DNA of 64,000 nt from Tenericutes bacterium HGW-Tenericutes-1. Its GTDB lineage: Bacteria > Bacillota_I > Bacilli_A > Izemoplasmatales > Hujiaoplasmataceae. Position numbers and translations under genes: made by a program. The first letter of the stretch is position 1, and every line of letters starts with the position of its first letter. This document shows, one piece after another, positions 8,848 to 19,538 of the stretch. The DNA is taken from the NCBI GenBank assembly GCA_002839155.1, contig PGXM01000004.1, positions 124,001-188,000 on the forward strand, in the 5' to 3' direction. The notes below the pieces were generated by a model. The model saw only the letters and a program-made list of their open reading frames with translations, ran no database searches and was not told the origin of the DNA.

Positions 8848-10596
8848 ATGGAATTAAGATTATTAGATGGCCAACAATTATACAAAGCATTTATTGGTGG
8901 AGCTAAACGCCTTATCAATGACAAACATGATTTGAACCGAATTAATGTATTTCCTGTTGCGGATGGCGACACAGGATCGAACATGGCATTTTTAATGCAA
9001 ACCATCATCAATGAAGCAAAACCAAGCGAATCTGTTTCTGATACTTTAGAATCAATTGCTTCAGCTTCTTTATCAGGCTCACGAGGAAATTCTGGAATTA
9101 TCTTTTCAGAATACCTTTATGGATTATACGAACATTTACGTGGAAAAGTCACAGCGACTATCCATGATTTTTCTGATGCTTTCAGGCATGCAAGTCAAAA
9201 AGCTTATCAAGCGATTCTAAATCCGGTGGAAGGAACGATTTTAACGGTGCTTCGAAAAGCCAGTGAAACCGAACCGACACAAACTGATTTCGTTACTTAT
9301 TTTGAAGATACTTTGAATGTTGCTAAAAAAGCCTTAGTTGAAACCACAGATGAATTAGCTATTTTGAAAGCATCGAACGTTGTGGACGCTGGTGCTAAAG
9401 GATTTACGGATTTTTTAGAAGGAATTCATCATTACTTTGTGACCGGTGAATTTGAAATGACTGATATCATTCACATTGAAGAAGCGATGGAAGATATTCA
9501 TGTAGAAGATTCAGAAGAAAGATATTGTACTGAAGCTTTAATTATGAATTCGAAGAAAACATCAGATGAACTAAAACAATTGTTTGCACAAGATGGCTCG
9601 TCATTAATCGTTTCTGGACGAATTGATAAAACACGATTACACATTCATACCAATCATCCCGATCAATTCTTCTATAAATTATCCGAATATGGTCAAATCG
9701 TTGAACAAAAAGTTGATGATATGCATCGTCAATTAGATGCAGTAAGAAAAGCTCATCCTGAGATAGCAATTCTAACAGATTCAATAGCGGATGTCCCTGC
9801 TGATTTAATGGATAAATATCAAATTCACTTACTTCCAATTGGTTTATTAGTTGATGATGTCCCTTATTTAGATAAAGTAACGATTTCATCTGAAACATTT
9901 TATAAATTATTAAAGAAGGCAGATCACTTCTCTTCTTCTCAACCCAATCAAAAACAAATAGAAAGAACATTAGACTTCTTACTTGATCATTATAAAGAAG
10001 TTCTTGTCATTACCGTTTCCTCTCAAATGAGCGGAACTTATAATGCATTTATGCAATATGCTAAAGATCATCCCGAAGTTAAGGTATTTGATTCTTTACA
10101 AAATTCAGGCGCTGAGGGTCTTGTTGTACTTGAAGCGGCTAAATTGGTTGAAGCAGGAAAAAATACCAGTGAAATCGTCGAAAAATTAAATGATTTCACA
10201 AAGCGGACAAAGATTTTTGTCAGTGTTAACACTTTAAAATATATGGTTAAACAAGGTCGGGTATCTAAAGTAACTGGAATTGCGGCTAAAATCATGAATT
10301 TAAAACCCGTTATCGGAATCGATGAGAATGGTAAAGGAATGATTGCTCGCAAAGCCTTAAGTTTAAATGGAAATGTGAGACAAATCCTAGAGTTAGTTTC
10401 AAAAGGAAAAGTCAGTCAATATGCCATTGTTCACTCAGAAGCTGAAGAAAGAGCAAATAAACTCGCACAAAAAATCGAAAATATCACAGGATTAAAACCC
10501 CTTTATACTATGTCTATATCGCCTGTTGTTTCGATGAATGCTGGTTTAGGAACAATAGCGGTGGCTTTGACATATGAAAATGAGGTAAAAATCTAA
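8848..10596 (+). CDS. DAK2-DegV fusion, FakA/FakB-like fatty acid kinase
   Basis: A 582-residue protein. Residues 1-200 are a DAK2 (DhaL-like) ATP-binding domain with the Mg-binding DGDTGSN (39-45) and GSRGNSG (77-83). Residues 225-297 match the FakA middle domain, with LHIHTNHP carrying His265 and His267. Residues 305-580 are a DegV fold ([14 protein letters not shown]). In Firmicutes FakA phosphorylates fatty acids held by the separate DegV protein FakB; here kinase and binder would be one chain. That role is inferred from the domains. It starts 1 nt after the DUF2177 gene and its TAA overlaps the next ATG (TAATG). Confidence 0.85.
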   Translation: MELRLLDGQQLYKAFIGGAKRLINDKHDLNRINVFPVADGDTGSNMAFLMQTIINEAKPSESVSDTLESIASASLSGSRGNSGIIFSEYLYGLYEHLRGKVTATIHDFSDAFRHASQKAYQAILNPVEGTILTVLRKASETEPTQTDFVTYFEDTLNVAKKALVETTDELAILKASNVVDAGAKGFTDFLEGIHHYFVTGEFEMTDIIHIEEAMEDIHVEDSEERYCTEALIMNSKKTSDELKQLFAQDGSSLIVSGRIDKTRLHIHTNHPDQFFYKLSEYGQIVEQKVDDMHRQLDAVRKAHPEIAILTDSIADVPADLMDKYQIHLLPIGLLVDDVPYLDKVTISSETFYKLLKKADHFSSSQPNQKQIERTLDFLLDHYKEVLVITVSSQMSGTYNAFMQYAKDHPEVKVFDSLQNSGAEGLVVLEAAKLVEAGKNTSEIVEKLNDFTKRTKIFVSVNTLKYMVKQGRVSKVTGIAAKIMNLKPVIGIDENGKGMIARKALSLNGNVRQILELVSKGKVSQYAIVHSEAEERANKLAQKIENITGLKPLYTMSISPVVSMNAGLGTIAVALTYENEVKI

Positions 10597-11375
10597 TGTT
10601 AACGTACTTTATTGGATCTTTTTTATCAGTATTTGTGTTTTTTACACTTGCATTCATTATCGCCCAAATCAAAAACAATAATGCCATTGTTGATATGGGT
10701 TGGGGATTAGGCTTTATCGTTATCGCTATACATGGTATATTAACTACAGAAACAGTTACTCTTGCTGGTTACACCATATTTGCGATGGTATTACTTTGGG
10801 GATTACGATTATTTTTATACATTAGTATTCGTAACTGGGGTAAACCAGAAGATTATCGATATGTAGCGATGCGAGAAAAATGGGGTAATAAACACCCCAG
10901 AGTTCAAGCGTTCTTCAAAGTATTTATGATTCAAGGATTGTTAATGATGATTGTTGCTGCACCGATTCACGCTGCTTTTTTGATAACGACTGAAGTTAAT
11001 GTTATTTGGATTGTTATTGCTGCAGTATTATTCTTAATTGGATTCTATTTTGAAGCTGTTGGCGACATTCAATTGCGTAAATTCATTACGAATCCTGCAA
11101 ACAAAGGCAAAGTCATGCAATCAGGTTTATGGAAATATACAAGACATCCCAATTATTTTGGGGAAACTGTTATGTGGTGGGCCATATTCATCGTTATTGT
11201 TAGTGCACCTTGGGGTATTGCATCCATTATTGGACCGATATTGATTACGTTGTTGTTATTATTTGTTTCAGGTGTTCCTTTACTAGAAAAGAAATATATG
11301 AAGAAACCTGAGTTTGTTGAATATGCTAAAAGGACATCTATCTTTTTCCCTTGGTTTCCTAAAAAGGTTAATTAA
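10596..11375 (+). CDS. DUF1295 family membrane protein (steroid-5-alpha-reductase-like)
   Basis: A 259-residue integral membrane protein with six or seven hydrophobic segments. [13 protein letters not shown] near the N-terminus and [14 protein letters not shown] near residue 180 are hallmarks of DUF1295, which belongs to the isoprenylcysteine methyltransferase / 5-alpha-reductase superfamily. The RHPNYFGE motif normally binds cofactor. The substrate is unknown, possibly a lipid given the adjacent fatty-acid-kinase-like gene. Its ATG overlaps the previous stop by 1 nt, so translation is probably coupled. Confidence 0.85.
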   Translation: MLTYFIGSFLSVFVFFTLAFIIAQIKNNNAIVDMGWGLGFIVIAIHGILTTETVTLAGYTIFAMVLLWGLRLFLYISIRNWGKPEDYRYVAMREKWGNKHPRVQAFFKVFMIQGLLMMIVAAPIHAAFLITTEVNVIWIVIAAVLFLIGFYFEAVGDIQLRKFITNPANKGKVMQSGLWKYTRHPNYFGETVMWWAIFIVIVSAPWGIASIIGPILITLLLLFVSGVPLLEKKYMKKPEFVEYAKRTSIFFPWFPKKVN

Positions 11376-11404
11376 CAAAATCAAATAGAATTGCGAGGAA
11401 CATT

Positions 11405-12328
11405 ATGAAGGTTTATATTGACCCCAAATTTATCGTTCAATCAGACATCAAACAGATGATTGATGCTTTTCCTATGGTCGAATTTGTCGATACAATTGAT
11501 CATTTTGATATAGAAGTAGCCATGATTCCGTGGGCGAATTTTATTACTGAAGAAAATTTGTCAAAATTACCCAATTTAAAATGGATTCAATTGTTATCTG
11601 CAGGATATGACGGAACTGATTTTAATCTTTTGAAAAAGCATCAAATTATTTATACGAATGCTAAAGATATATATCATATCAGTATCGCAGAAGATGTTTT
11701 AACTAAAATATTGGTGTTGAACCGAAATTACAAAATCTATTTAGATAATATGAAACAAGGAATTTGGAAACCCATCCGTAGAGAACCAGAGCTTTATGGT
11801 TCAACTGTTGGTATTTTAGGGACGGGATCAATCGGTAAAGAAATTGCTAAACGATTAAAAGCGTTTGATACCCATATCATTGGTTACCGCAAATCTGATA
11901 GACCAGAAACTTATTTTGATGAAATAGTTACTTATGATGAAGGATTATCTTATCTTCTAAAGACAAGTGATTATGTCATTGTAACATTACCTTTAAATGA
12001 TAAGACCGAATATTTTCTATCCAAAGAGAAACTTTCTCTTATGAAATCAAATGCATTATTTATTAACATTGCTAGAGGAAAAGTTGTTGATCAAGATGCA
12101 TTAACTGAGTTACTTAAAGATAAAAAAATCAGGGGTGCAGGTCTTGATGTTACAACACCTGAACCCTTACCTAAAGACCATGAGTTATGGTCTATGCCAA
12201 ATGTAGTAATTACACCCCACAACTCGTCTTCAAGTAACCATTTATTGTCAAGGTTGACTGAACTAATGACAGAAAATTTATCCAATTATCTTAACCATCG
12301 CGAGTTAAAATTTATCGTTAATGAATAA
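11405..12328 (+). CDS. NAD-dependent D-2-hydroxyacid dehydrogenase family protein
   Basis: A 307-residue cytosolic dehydrogenase. The Rossmann motif GILGTGSIGKEIAKRL lies near residue 138. The catalytic region shows INIARGKVVD (Arg), GAGLDVTTPEPLP (Glu) and ITPHNSS (His), as in phosphoglycerate and glyoxylate/hydroxypyruvate reductases. The substrate cannot be read from the sequence; no ACT domain is present, which argues against classical SerA. GCGAGGA precedes the ATG. It is the last gene of the DUF2177 operon and ends at a bidirectional terminator. Confidence 0.88.
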   Translation: MKVYIDPKFIVQSDIKQMIDAFPMVEFVDTIDHFDIEVAMIPWANFITEENLSKLPNLKWIQLLSAGYDGTDFNLLKKHQIIYTNAKDIYHISIAEDVLTKILVLNRNYKIYLDNMKQGIWKPIRREPELYGSTVGILGTGSIGKEIAKRLKAFDTHIIGYRKSDRPETYFDEIVTYDEGLSYLLKTSDYVIVTLPLNDKTEYFLSKEKLSLMKSNALFINIARGKVVDQDALTELLKDKKIRGAGLDVTTPEPLPKDHELWSMPNVVITPHNSSSSNHLLSRLTELMTENLSNYLNHRELKFIVNE

Positions 12329-12334
12329 CAAAAA

Positions 12335-12369
12335 GGAATCAAATCCAAATTGGGTTTGATTCCTTTTTT
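12335..12369. terminator. Bidirectional terminator between convergent genes
   Basis: A 12-base stem GGAATCAAATCC (12335-12346) / GGGTTTGATTCC (12352-12363), with one G-T wobble, is flanked by A5 on the left and T6 on the right, so it can end transcription both ways. Confidence 0.9.
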
Positions 12370-13906
12370 AATGTTTTATTGTAGGATTATTTTCTTTTTC
12401 AATCAATAAATGCGGATGATTTTTAAAGTATTCGATTACAATTTCCGCAGTAGTCATATTAATCTCTTTTATAATCTTTTGGTCGCGGTACATTAGATAA
12501 TCTCCCCCACCAATAGCGCGGTAATTGTTTAACACGACTTGATAGAATTGATTATCGTTAATCGTTTCACCTTGATATGTTGCAGAGACTAACCGGTTAA
12601 ATGGTGGTAGAGATATATCGATGATATAATCAATACCACTATAAATGTCATAATTATAATGTTCTACCTTTGGATGCACAAATAAAGGATCGACAACGAT
12701 AATTCCATCTTTTAAAGCAAAGTAACAAGCAGCCTTTTCAAGTGCCATTTTTAGCGTTTTACCAGTTACCTCTATAACGAATAGAGTGTTTGGATAAACA
12801 AAGGTTGACTCTAAATCTCTCATACTAATTAAGTGTTTTAAACCCGGGATATGATTGGGTAAAGAAGCGGCTGATATCGATACACCACTAATCCATTTTT
12901 GAGCTTCGTTGACGATTTTGAATAAAGGGTGATTATTTAATCTAGCTTCAAACGGGTTATCAATTAACAGGCTTTCACCATCTGTAGTAACTAATATTTG
13001 ATCAAGATATTTGTTTGTATCATCAACTAATTTCTCTAACATTTTTTCGGTTAAAATATCAGATTCATAATTCATTTTGATAATATTACCGGTTTTGTCT
13101 TTAATATTCCATTGATTATTTACGTTTTCAAAAGTGATATTGATCTCACCAAAATTATAAGCTGAGTGTGTTGTTTGCAATACCAATGTATTATTAATTA
13201 CTCCTTCGGTTTCGTTGTGCTGATGACCCGTTAATAAAATATCGATAGGTAATTCATTGGCGATTTTATATCCTTCGTTTTCGGATGATTTTCTACCTAG
13301 CGGAACTCCAGTTTTGATGTCTCTTTCAATGCCTCCATGGTATAAAACAATCAAACAATCGATTTTATCTCTTATCTCATTTACAATGGCTTTTATACTT
13401 TCAAATGCATCTAGAAATTTAAAATGGGTAATGTTGTTTGGTTTTTCCCAATTTGGAACAGCTTGAGTAACCGCACCAATGATTCCAATCTTTATTCCAT
13501 TTTCAAGTGTTTTAATAGCATAAGGTTTACAATAGTATTCATTCTTGTAAAACACGTTGCAACAAAGGAATTCTTGATTTGACTCTTTGATGTATTTATC
13601 TAAAATCCTTTTTCCATAATTAAAATCATGATTTCCTAAAGTAGAGTAATGATAACCTAGATGATTCATGACTTGACTGGTTGGTGTAATCGAATGTGTT
13701 TCATTAGCTAGCCAGTAGTTCATTAAGGGGGAACCTTGTAATATATCACCATTATCAAGTAACAAATAATCATTATTAATCGTTTCAATGTATGTTTTCA
13801 AGCGTGAAAGACCTTTTTGGTCTTTGGACATCGTTGAAAAATTGTCAGGAATCAAAGACCCGTGAACATCGGAGGTGTATAAAATTCTAAATTTGTAGTC
13901 TTTCAT
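12368..13906 (-). CDS. 5'-nucleotidase/2',3'-cyclic phosphodiesterase family phosphoesterase
   Basis: A 512-residue two-domain metallophosphoesterase. The N-terminal domain shows SDVHGS, LDNGDILQGSPL, LGNHDFNYG, YHGG and TGHQHNE, which give the two-metal site. The C-terminal half (about 320-500) is the 5'-nucleotidase substrate domain, with FVIEVTGKTLKMALE and NNYRAIGGGDYLMY. Family members release phosphate from nucleotides or cyclic nucleotides. Unlike most, it has no signal peptide, so it should act in the cytosol. It is transcribed divergently from the phosphonate-type transporter, which suggests but does not prove a role in phosphate-ester use. The ATG at 13906 has GGGTG upstream. Confidence 0.88.
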   Translation of the reverse strand: MKDYKFRILYTSDVHGSLIPDNFSTMSKDQKGLSRLKTYIETINNDYLLLDNGDILQGSPLMNYWLANETHSITPTSQVMNHLGYHYSTLGNHDFNYGKRILDKYIKESNQEFLCCNVFYKNEYYCKPYAIKTLENGIKIGIIGAVTQAVPNWEKPNNITHFKFLDAFESIKAIVNEIRDKIDCLIVLYHGGIERDIKTGVPLGRKSSENEGYKIANELPIDILLTGHQHNETEGVINNTLVLQTTHSAYNFGEINITFENVNNQWNIKDKTGNIIKMNYESDILTEKMLEKLVDDTNKYLDQILVTTDGESLLIDNPFEARLNNHPLFKIVNEAQKWISGVSISAASLPNHIPGLKHLISMRDLESTFVYPNTLFVIEVTGKTLKMALEKAACYFALKDGIIVVDPLFVHPKVEHYNYDIYSGIDYIIDISLPPFNRLVSATYQGETINDNQFYQVVLNNYRAIGGGDYLMYRDQKIIKEINMTTAEIVIEYFKNHPHLLIEKENNPTIKH

Positions 13907-13997
13907 TTATTTCACCCAAATCAATCATAGATTTCATTTATTTTCAACTATGAGTTTATTATATCAAAATTTTTCTATAAATGTTTTAAATTAAGAC

Positions 13998-14026
13998 TTG
14001 AATTATACTTATGTATTTATTACAAT
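13998..14026 (+). promoter_or_regulatory. Promoter of the phnDCE1E2 operon
   Basis: TTGAAT (13998-14003), a 17-bp spacer and TACAAT (14021-14026), placed 39 bp before the phnD ATG. No clear Pho-box repeats were seen. Confidence 0.6.
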
Positions 14027-14065
14027 AGACACGGGTACAACCCAAAAAATATATAGGAGGGAAAT

Positions 14066-15082
14066 ATGAAGAAGTTATTAAGTGTTTTGTTTTTATTTTT
14101 AGCTTCAATCGCTCTCGTCGCTTGCGGCGGAAACGATGCTAGTGACCCAGATGTAATCAAAGTGCAATTCGTACCATCGAACACCGCATCAGAAATTATG
14201 CTTAAGACCTATGTATTAGAAAGATTATTAGAAGACGAAATCCCTGGTAAAACATTCGAAATCTCTGTAGGAACAGACTATAACGCTGTTGTTGAAGCAA
14301 TGGCTGCTGGTCAAGTACATGTTGGATTCTTAACCGCCCAACAATATGCTTATGTTACAACAGAACGTCCAGGAACTGCAGAAGTTATTTTAACATCTGT
14401 TAGAGCTGCATTAGAAGTTCAATTGTTACCTTTTGATCAACAAGTAGCTGCTATGAACGCTGCTGGATACACTGGTCAAAAGAGCACGACTGAAACAGTT
14501 ACATCCTATGCATCTATTTTGGTTGTTAAAACAACTACTTACAACGCTGTTGGCGATGCTCAAATCAATACTGTTGAAGATTTAGCTGGTAAAACAGTTT
14601 GTACACAATCAACGACATCGGGTGCTGGTTATGTATATCCATCAGTATTACTTGACACATTTGATTTAAAATTCGTTACTGGCGATCCAGTAGCAGCAAA
14701 CGGTGAAGTTAAAGCTTTAAATCTTGGATCAGGTTACCCAGGAGCTGTAACAGCTTTAATGGAAGGCGACTGTGATGCAGCGTTCTTATTCCAAGATGCA
14801 AGAGATAACGCTACATTATTAGAAACTTATCCAAACTTATTCACAGAAACTAGAGTAGTTGCATTATCACCTGCTATTTATAATGACACTATTTCTGTTG
14901 TTCCAGCATTAAAAGATTCTTTAAAAGAAGCAATCCAAAATGCTTTCATCCACATTGCAACAACTGAAGAAGGATTAGCAGCTATTAGCGTATACAGCCA
15001 TACTGGATACAAAGTTGCAGTTGATTCAGATTATGATGGTGAAAGAACAGTTTACATGTTCAAAAAGGAAAATCTAGGATAA
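14066..15082 (+). CDS. phnD: Phosphonate/phosphate-ester ABC transporter binding lipoprotein
   Basis: A 338-residue periplasmic-type binding protein anchored as a lipoprotein. The signal peptide ends in the lipobox LVAC with lipidated Cys20. The body shows the PhnD pattern: VQFVPS at the start of the mature chain, AMAAGQVHVGFLTAQQYA, then LAGKTVCTQSTTSGAGYVYPS and MEGDCDAAFLFQDAR. The family binds phosphonates, phosphite or related anions. GGAGGG lies before the ATG. It heads a four-gene operon with the ATPase and two permeases. No C-P lyase or phosphonatase genes are in the window, so the ligand is open. Confidence 0.9.
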   Translation: MKKLLSVLFLFLASIALVACGGNDASDPDVIKVQFVPSNTASEIMLKTYVLERLLEDEIPGKTFEISVGTDYNAVVEAMAAGQVHVGFLTAQQYAYVTTERPGTAEVILTSVRAALEVQLLPFDQQVAAMNAAGYTGQKSTTETVTSYASILVVKTTTYNAVGDAQINTVEDLAGKTVCTQSTTSGAGYVYPSVLLDTFDLKFVTGDPVAANGEVKALNLGSGYPGAVTALMEGDCDAAFLFQDARDNATLLETYPNLFTETRVVALSPAIYNDTISVVPALKDSLKEAIQNAFIHIATTEEGLAAISVYSHTGYKVAVDSDYDGERTVYMFKKENLG

Positions 15083-15108
15083 TACACAGTTAATGGAGGC
15101 TCCAGTCT

Positions 15109-15897
15109 ATGATTAAATTCACCCACGTCGACAAGATATACCCTAACGGGTTTCAAGCATTAAAAGATGTGAATCTTGAAATAAACGATGGAGAATTTGT
15201 GGCTATCATTGGTTTATCTGGAGCGGGAAAATCGACCTTACTTAGAGCGATTAATAGAATGCATCCGATTTCTGCTGGTCAAGTTTTAGTGAACGGCGAA
15301 GACATGAGCAAGTTGGAGGGTAAAGAATTAAGAATGATGCGTAGCCGCATCGGCATGATTTTTCAATCCTTCAACTTGGTCAAACGGATGTCTGTTTTTA
15401 AGAATGTGCTGGCGGGTAGAGTGGCTTACCACTCTACTCTTGTCACATTATTAGGCACTTTTCCGCAAGAGGATAAAATTATTGCCCTTGAAGCGTTAGA
15501 TAAAATGGGTATTTTAGAAAAAGCGTTTGTTCGTGCTGATCAACTTTCTGGTGGGCAACAACAACGTGTTGCTTTAGCGAGAGCTTTAGCACAAAATCCA
15601 ACGATTATACTCGCAGATGAACCCGTCGCATCACTTGATCCGGTTACAACCGTTCAAGTTATGGACGATTTTAAAAGAATTAATACAGAATTTAAAATTA
15701 CGATCGTTGCGAATATGCATCATGTCGACTTAGCGATGCAATATGCAACCAGAATCATCGGTATTAAAGAGGGAGTCATCGTTTTTGATGGACCTAATAA
15801 GTTAGTAACGCCTGAAATATTGGAAATGATTTACGGAAGAAAATTAACCAAGGAAGACGTGCTTGAAGCTGAGCCAGTCGAACTTAAAAATGCCTAG
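15109..15897 (+). CDS. phnC: Phosphonate-type ABC transporter ATPase
   Basis: A 262-residue ATPase with Walker [10 protein letters not shown] near residue 35, signature [15 protein letters not shown] near 145 and Walker [13 protein letters not shown]. The PhnC-typical insert [18 protein letters not shown] is present. It powers uptake through PhnE1/PhnE2. GGAGG lies upstream of the ATG. A 9-bp perfect inverted repeat with a 4-nt loop lies inside the gene at 15416-15437. The 3' end overlaps the likely phnE1 start by 8 nt. Confidence 0.93.
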   Translation: MIKFTHVDKIYPNGFQALKDVNLEINDGEFVAIIGLSGAGKSTLLRAINRMHPISAGQVLVNGEDMSKLEGKELRMMRSRIGMIFQSFNLVKRMSVFKNVLAGRVAYHSTLVTLLGTFPQEDKIIALEALDKMGILEKAFVRADQLSGGQQQRVALARALAQNPTIILADEPVASLDPVTTVQVMDDFKRINTEFKITIVANMHHVDLAMQYATRIIGIKEGVIVFDGPNKLVTPEILEMIYGRKLTKEDVLEAEPVELKNA

Positions 15898-16705
15898 TTC
15901 AATTATCGTTCTTTCCAACGGGAAGAGAGTTATAAAACCAGCGAACAAAACATGGATTTATGCACTCGTTGTTGTGGTCGTTTTTTTTGCTTGTTTCTTA
16001 GTCATTCCGGTTGATTTTGGATCGATACGACTTAATCAAACTTTAGTTATTTTAGAAATGTTGTTTACACCAGCTCCAGGAAAAACATGGACGGATTATT
16101 TTTCCTACATGTTAAGAATCGATCAACCGATTATGGAAACGATTCGTATGAGCTTCGGTGGGACGGTCATAGGAGCGGTCTTAAGTTTACCTTTCTCGTT
16201 TTTATGTTCTAAAAACATTGTTAAAAATAACTTTGTGAATAAATTCTTCCGCATTTTTATGAATTTTGTCAGAACCATTCCAACGTTAGTCGTCGTTGTC
16301 ATCGTTGCTTTCTTCTTTGGATTTAATGTTTTGACCGCGATTATCGCGATTGCTATTTTTACCTTTGGAATTATGACGAAAATGCTCTATGAAACCATTG
16401 AAACTGTTGATATGGGACCCTTTGAAGCATTAGAAGCCTGTGGTGCAAATCAAACAAAAGCTTTTAGTTTTTCTGTGCTACCTCAAGTATTCCCAATTTA
16501 TCTCAGTTACTTCATATATACGTTTGAAATTAATGTTAGATCAAGTGTTGTCTTAGGCTACGTTGGTGCTGGGGGCATCGGTGTTGTCATTAATGATTCG
16601 GTTGGAATTTATTATGACCGTATTGGCGCAATCGTCATCGTCTTGTTTGTGATGGTCATTGCCATTCAGTTATTCTCTAGTTGGATTAGGAGTAAATTAC
16701 AATGA
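15890..16705 (+). CDS. phnE: Phosphonate-type ABC transporter permease 1
   Basis: A 271-residue permease with about six TM helices and the EAA-type loop [24 protein letters not shown], typical of PhnE. The ATG at 15890 overlaps the phnC stop by 8 nt (ATGCCTAG). An upstream in-frame TTG at 15863 is possible but lies further inside phnC without a ribosome site. Translation is probably coupled to phnC. It pairs with the second permease, whose ATG overlaps the stop here (ATGA). Confidence 0.9.
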   Translation: MPSSIIVLSNGKRVIKPANKTWIYALVVVVVFFACFLVIPVDFGSIRLNQTLVILEMLFTPAPGKTWTDYFSYMLRIDQPIMETIRMSFGGTVIGAVLSLPFSFLCSKNIVKNNFVNKFFRIFMNFVRTIPTLVVVVIVAFFFGFNVLTAIIAIAIFTFGIMTKMLYETIETVDMGPFEALEACGANQTKAFSFSVLPQVFPIYLSYFIYTFEINVRSSVVLGYVGAGGIGVVINDSVGIYYDRIGAIVIVLFVMVIAIQLFSSWIRSKLQ

Positions 16706-17526
16706 AAAAGCCCATTTCTCCTGAACGTTTAACGGTCGCAATTCAACTGAAGAATCAACCCCCAAAATGGATATATAATAGTTTGTTACTGATTGTTATA
16801 GTTGCTTTGGTTATCTATTCATTCAAAGGAGTAGCATTCAACCCTGATAGAATGGCAAATTTCTGGCCTTCTTTGAAAGTAATGATTAATGGATTTTTAA
16901 ATCCAAATACGGATTTCTTATTTGGTTTGGATGATGCATCTGTTCCGTACTTAACGTTACAAACTATCGGAATTGCATTTGCAGGAACCGTTATTGCGGC
17001 GATTCTTGCTTTACCAATTGGATTTCTCTCTGCTCGAAATGTGACAGGAAAAGCATCCAAAGCAGGAGAAGTAGTGTTAATTGCGATTCGTACTTTTCCT
17101 GAACTTATTCTAGCACTTGTCTTAATCCGAATTTTTGGCCCTGGCGCATTAACGGGTACCTTAACCATTGGAATCCACTCCATCGGTATGTTGGGCAAAT
17201 TATTCGCTGAATCGATTGAAAACATGGACCGTGGTCCAATTGAAGCCTTAGATGCGGTTGGCGCAAACTTATGGCAAAAAATCCGATATGGTATTTTACC
17301 GCAAGTATTACCTGATTTTATGTCAATCACACTTTACCGTTTTGATATCAATGTTCGTTCTGCGACCATCCTTGGTGTTGTTTCAGCAGGAGGACTTGGA
17401 ACACCATTGATATTCGCTACTAGAGAATGGAACTGGCCGACACTCTCTTCAATTATGATTGCGATTATTATCATGGTTGTTACTGTAGATTTAATATCTG
17501 GTAAATTACGTTCAAAACTCGTATAA
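16702..17526 (+). CDS. phnE: Phosphonate-type ABC transporter permease 2
   Basis: A 274-residue permease paralogous to its neighbour, with about six TM helices and the loop EALDAVGANLWQKIRYGILPQVLP. The two PhnE subunits probably form a heterodimeric channel. AGGAGT lies 8 nt before the ATG, which overlaps the phnE1 TGA by 4 nt. It is the last gene of the operon and ends at a bidirectional terminator facing PEP carboxykinase. Confidence 0.9.
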   Translation: MKKPISPERLTVAIQLKNQPPKWIYNSLLLIVIVALVIYSFKGVAFNPDRMANFWPSLKVMINGFLNPNTDFLFGLDDASVPYLTLQTIGIAFAGTVIAAILALPIGFLSARNVTGKASKAGEVVLIAIRTFPELILALVLIRIFGPGALTGTLTIGIHSIGMLGKLFAESIENMDRGPIEALDAVGANLWQKIRYGILPQVLPDFMSITLYRFDINVRSATILGVVSAGGLGTPLIFATREWNWPTLSSIMIAIIIMVVTVDLISGKLRSKLV

Positions 17527-17532
17527 AAAATG

Positions 17533-17565
17533 AGCGGACTGAGTTAAACTCAATCCGCTTTTTCT
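17533..17565. terminator. Bidirectional terminator between phnE2 and pckG
   Basis: A hairpin of AGCGGA(c)TGAGTT with its complement around 17533-17559 has T runs on both strands (TTTTTC on plus, ATTTTTTAT on minus). Confidence 0.85.
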
Positions 17566-19360
17566 ATGCTTTCAATCGATTCATTAAGGAATCAAATTCA
17601 TCTTTTATGGCTTTTGGTAATTTATCTTCAAATCGTTCATAATAAGCTTCTATTGAAGCACATTCTTTCATCCATTCCGCTTTATCAACGTTGAGTAATT
17701 CTTTAATCGCTGTCTCAGAAATATTCAAATTCGATAAATCCAAGTCTGACGGATCAGGAATATAACCAATCGGTGTTTTGACGCCATGAACTTGATTGTC
17801 GCAGCGTTCAAATATCCATTTTAAGATGCGACTATTTTCTCCATAACCCGGCCATAAGAAATGATTGAATTCGTCTTTTCTAAACCAGTTGACATAATAG
17901 ATTTTTGGCAGTTTTTCCGGTTTTGTCATAGATTCAATATCAAGCCAATGTTTTAGATAATCACCCACATGATATCCGATGAAAGGTAACATCGCAAAAG
18001 AATCTCTTCGAACTTTACCGATATTATCTGATATGGTCGCAGCTGTTATTTCGCTTCCCATGATTGAGCCCATGAAAATGCCATGTGGCCATGAGAAACT
18101 TTCGTGAATTAAAGGAACAGTTGTAGGTCTTCTACCTCCTATTAATATGGCGCTAATTGGAACTCCATTTTCCGCTTCCCAATCGCTAGCAATTACCGGA
18201 CATTGATCTGCTCTTACGGTAAATCTTGCATTCGGATGCGCTGCGGGCGTCATAGAGACCCCTTTATACCAATCTTTTCCTTGCCAGTCGATTAAATGGT
18301 TGGGGGCATCATAACCAATGCCCTCCCACCAAACATCGCCATCATCGGTTAAGGCGACGTTTGTGAATATTGTATTATACTCAATAGCTTTCATCGCATT
18401 GTAATTAGTTTGATAAGACGTACCAGGTGCAACACCAAAGAAACCCGCTTCAGGATTAATGGCGTATAATCTGCCATCTTTTCCAAATTTCATCCACGCA
18501 ATGTCATCGCCGACAGTTTCAACTTTCCATCCAGGAATCGTTGGTGTTAACATCGCTAAATTGGTTTTTCCGCAGGCACTTGGAAAAGCACCTGTCATGT
18601 ATTTAACTTTTCCTTCAGGGTTGGTAATTTTCAAGATAAGCATGTGCTCTGCGAGCCATCCTTCATCTCTTGCCATGGCACTTGCGATTCTTAATGCAAA
18701 ACATTTTTTTCCTAAAAGTGCATTTCCACCATAACCTGATCCATAACTCCAAATAAGTCTTTCATCTGGAAAGTGACTGATATATTTTTGTTCGATGGGA
18801 GCGCACGGCCAAGTGGGGTCGATTTGTCCTTTTTCAAGCGGATATCCCACAGAATGAAGACATGGAACAAACTCTCCGTTATCTCCAAGTGCATCAAGCA
18901 CTTTTTGACCTATTCTCGTCATGATTCTCATATTGACTGCGACATAGGGACTATCTGTGACATTAATTCCAATTTTTGACAACTTAGAACCTATCGGTCC
19001 CATTGAAAACGGAATCACATACATTGTTCTTCCACGCATAGACCCTTGGTATAAAGAATTCATCGTTTTCTTTAACTCAAGCGGATCTATCCAGTTATTG
19101 TTAGGACCGGCGTCACTTTTTTTGTTAGAAGCGATAAAAGTTCTATTTTCAACTCTCGCAACATCGGATGGATCACTTCTAAATAAATAACATCCCGGAC
19201 GTTTTTCTTGATTTAATAATATCGCAGTTCCATTTTTAACCATCATTTCAAGTAAATCTTGATTTTCTTTTTCTGAACCATCAAGCCATTTGACGTTATT
19301 TGGTTCACACAGTTTTGTAATTTCATCAATCCAGGCTAACACGCCTTTATGATTTGTCAT
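17564..19360 (-). CDS. pckG: Phosphoenolpyruvate carboxykinase (GTP)
   Basis: A 598-residue GTP-type PEPCK that interconverts oxaloacetate and PEP with GTP/GDP. The P-loop [12 protein letters not shown] (259-270) carries the reactive Cys263. The metal/kinase-2 motif VGDDIAWM (283-290), [16 protein letters not shown] (205-220) and the C-terminal NWFRK are all present; length is normal. The ATG at 19360 is chosen because AAGAGG lies just upstream on the minus strand; the frame extends eight codons further without a site. It is monocistronic. In a fermenter it may run in either direction (gluconeogenic or PEP-carboxylating). Confidence 0.95.
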   Translation of the reverse strand: MTNHKGVLAWIDEITKLCEPNNVKWLDGSEKENQDLLEMMVKNGTAILLNQEKRPGCYLFRSDPSDVARVENRTFIASNKKSDAGPNNNWIDPLELKKTMNSLYQGSMRGRTMYVIPFSMGPIGSKLSKIGINVTDSPYVAVNMRIMTRIGQKVLDALGDNGEFVPCLHSVGYPLEKGQIDPTWPCAPIEQKYISHFPDERLIWSYGSGYGGNALLGKKCFALRIASAMARDEGWLAEHMLILKITNPEGKVKYMTGAFPSACGKTNLAMLTPTIPGWKVETVGDDIAWMKFGKDGRLYAINPEAGFFGVAPGTSYQTNYNAMKAIEYNTIFTNVALTDDGDVWWEGIGYDAPNHLIDWQGKDWYKGVSMTPAAHPNARFTVRADQCPVIASDWEAENGVPISAILIGGRRPTTVPLIHESFSWPHGIFMGSIMGSEITAATISDNIGKVRRDSFAMLPFIGYHVGDYLKHWLDIESMTKPEKLPKIYYVNWFRKDEFNHFLWPGYGENSRILKWIFERCDNQVHGVKTPIGYIPDPSDLDLSNLNISETAIKELLNVDKAEWMKECASIEAYYERFEDKLPKAIKDEFDSLMNRLKA

Positions 19361-19538
19361 ACTAACGCCTCTTTTCACTAACATTATGATAGCACATTTA
19401 TAAAAGAGTGGCTTTGATTATCAAAATATGACTTAATGAAAATTTTTTCATTGTTTTCACAACTGATAAGTTATGAATATTCAAAGTTTTATGCGATAAT
19501 GAATATAATTGAGTAATTGTATAGAAAGGACCTATAAA

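Noticed and set aside
9542-10352. Minus-strand ORFs inside the DAK2-DegV gene
   Set aside because: They are shadows of a clearly coding plus-strand frame and have no protein features.
16815-17330. 171-codon minus-strand ORF opposite phnE2
   Set aside because: It is antisense to conserved permease codons; no start site or recognisable domain.
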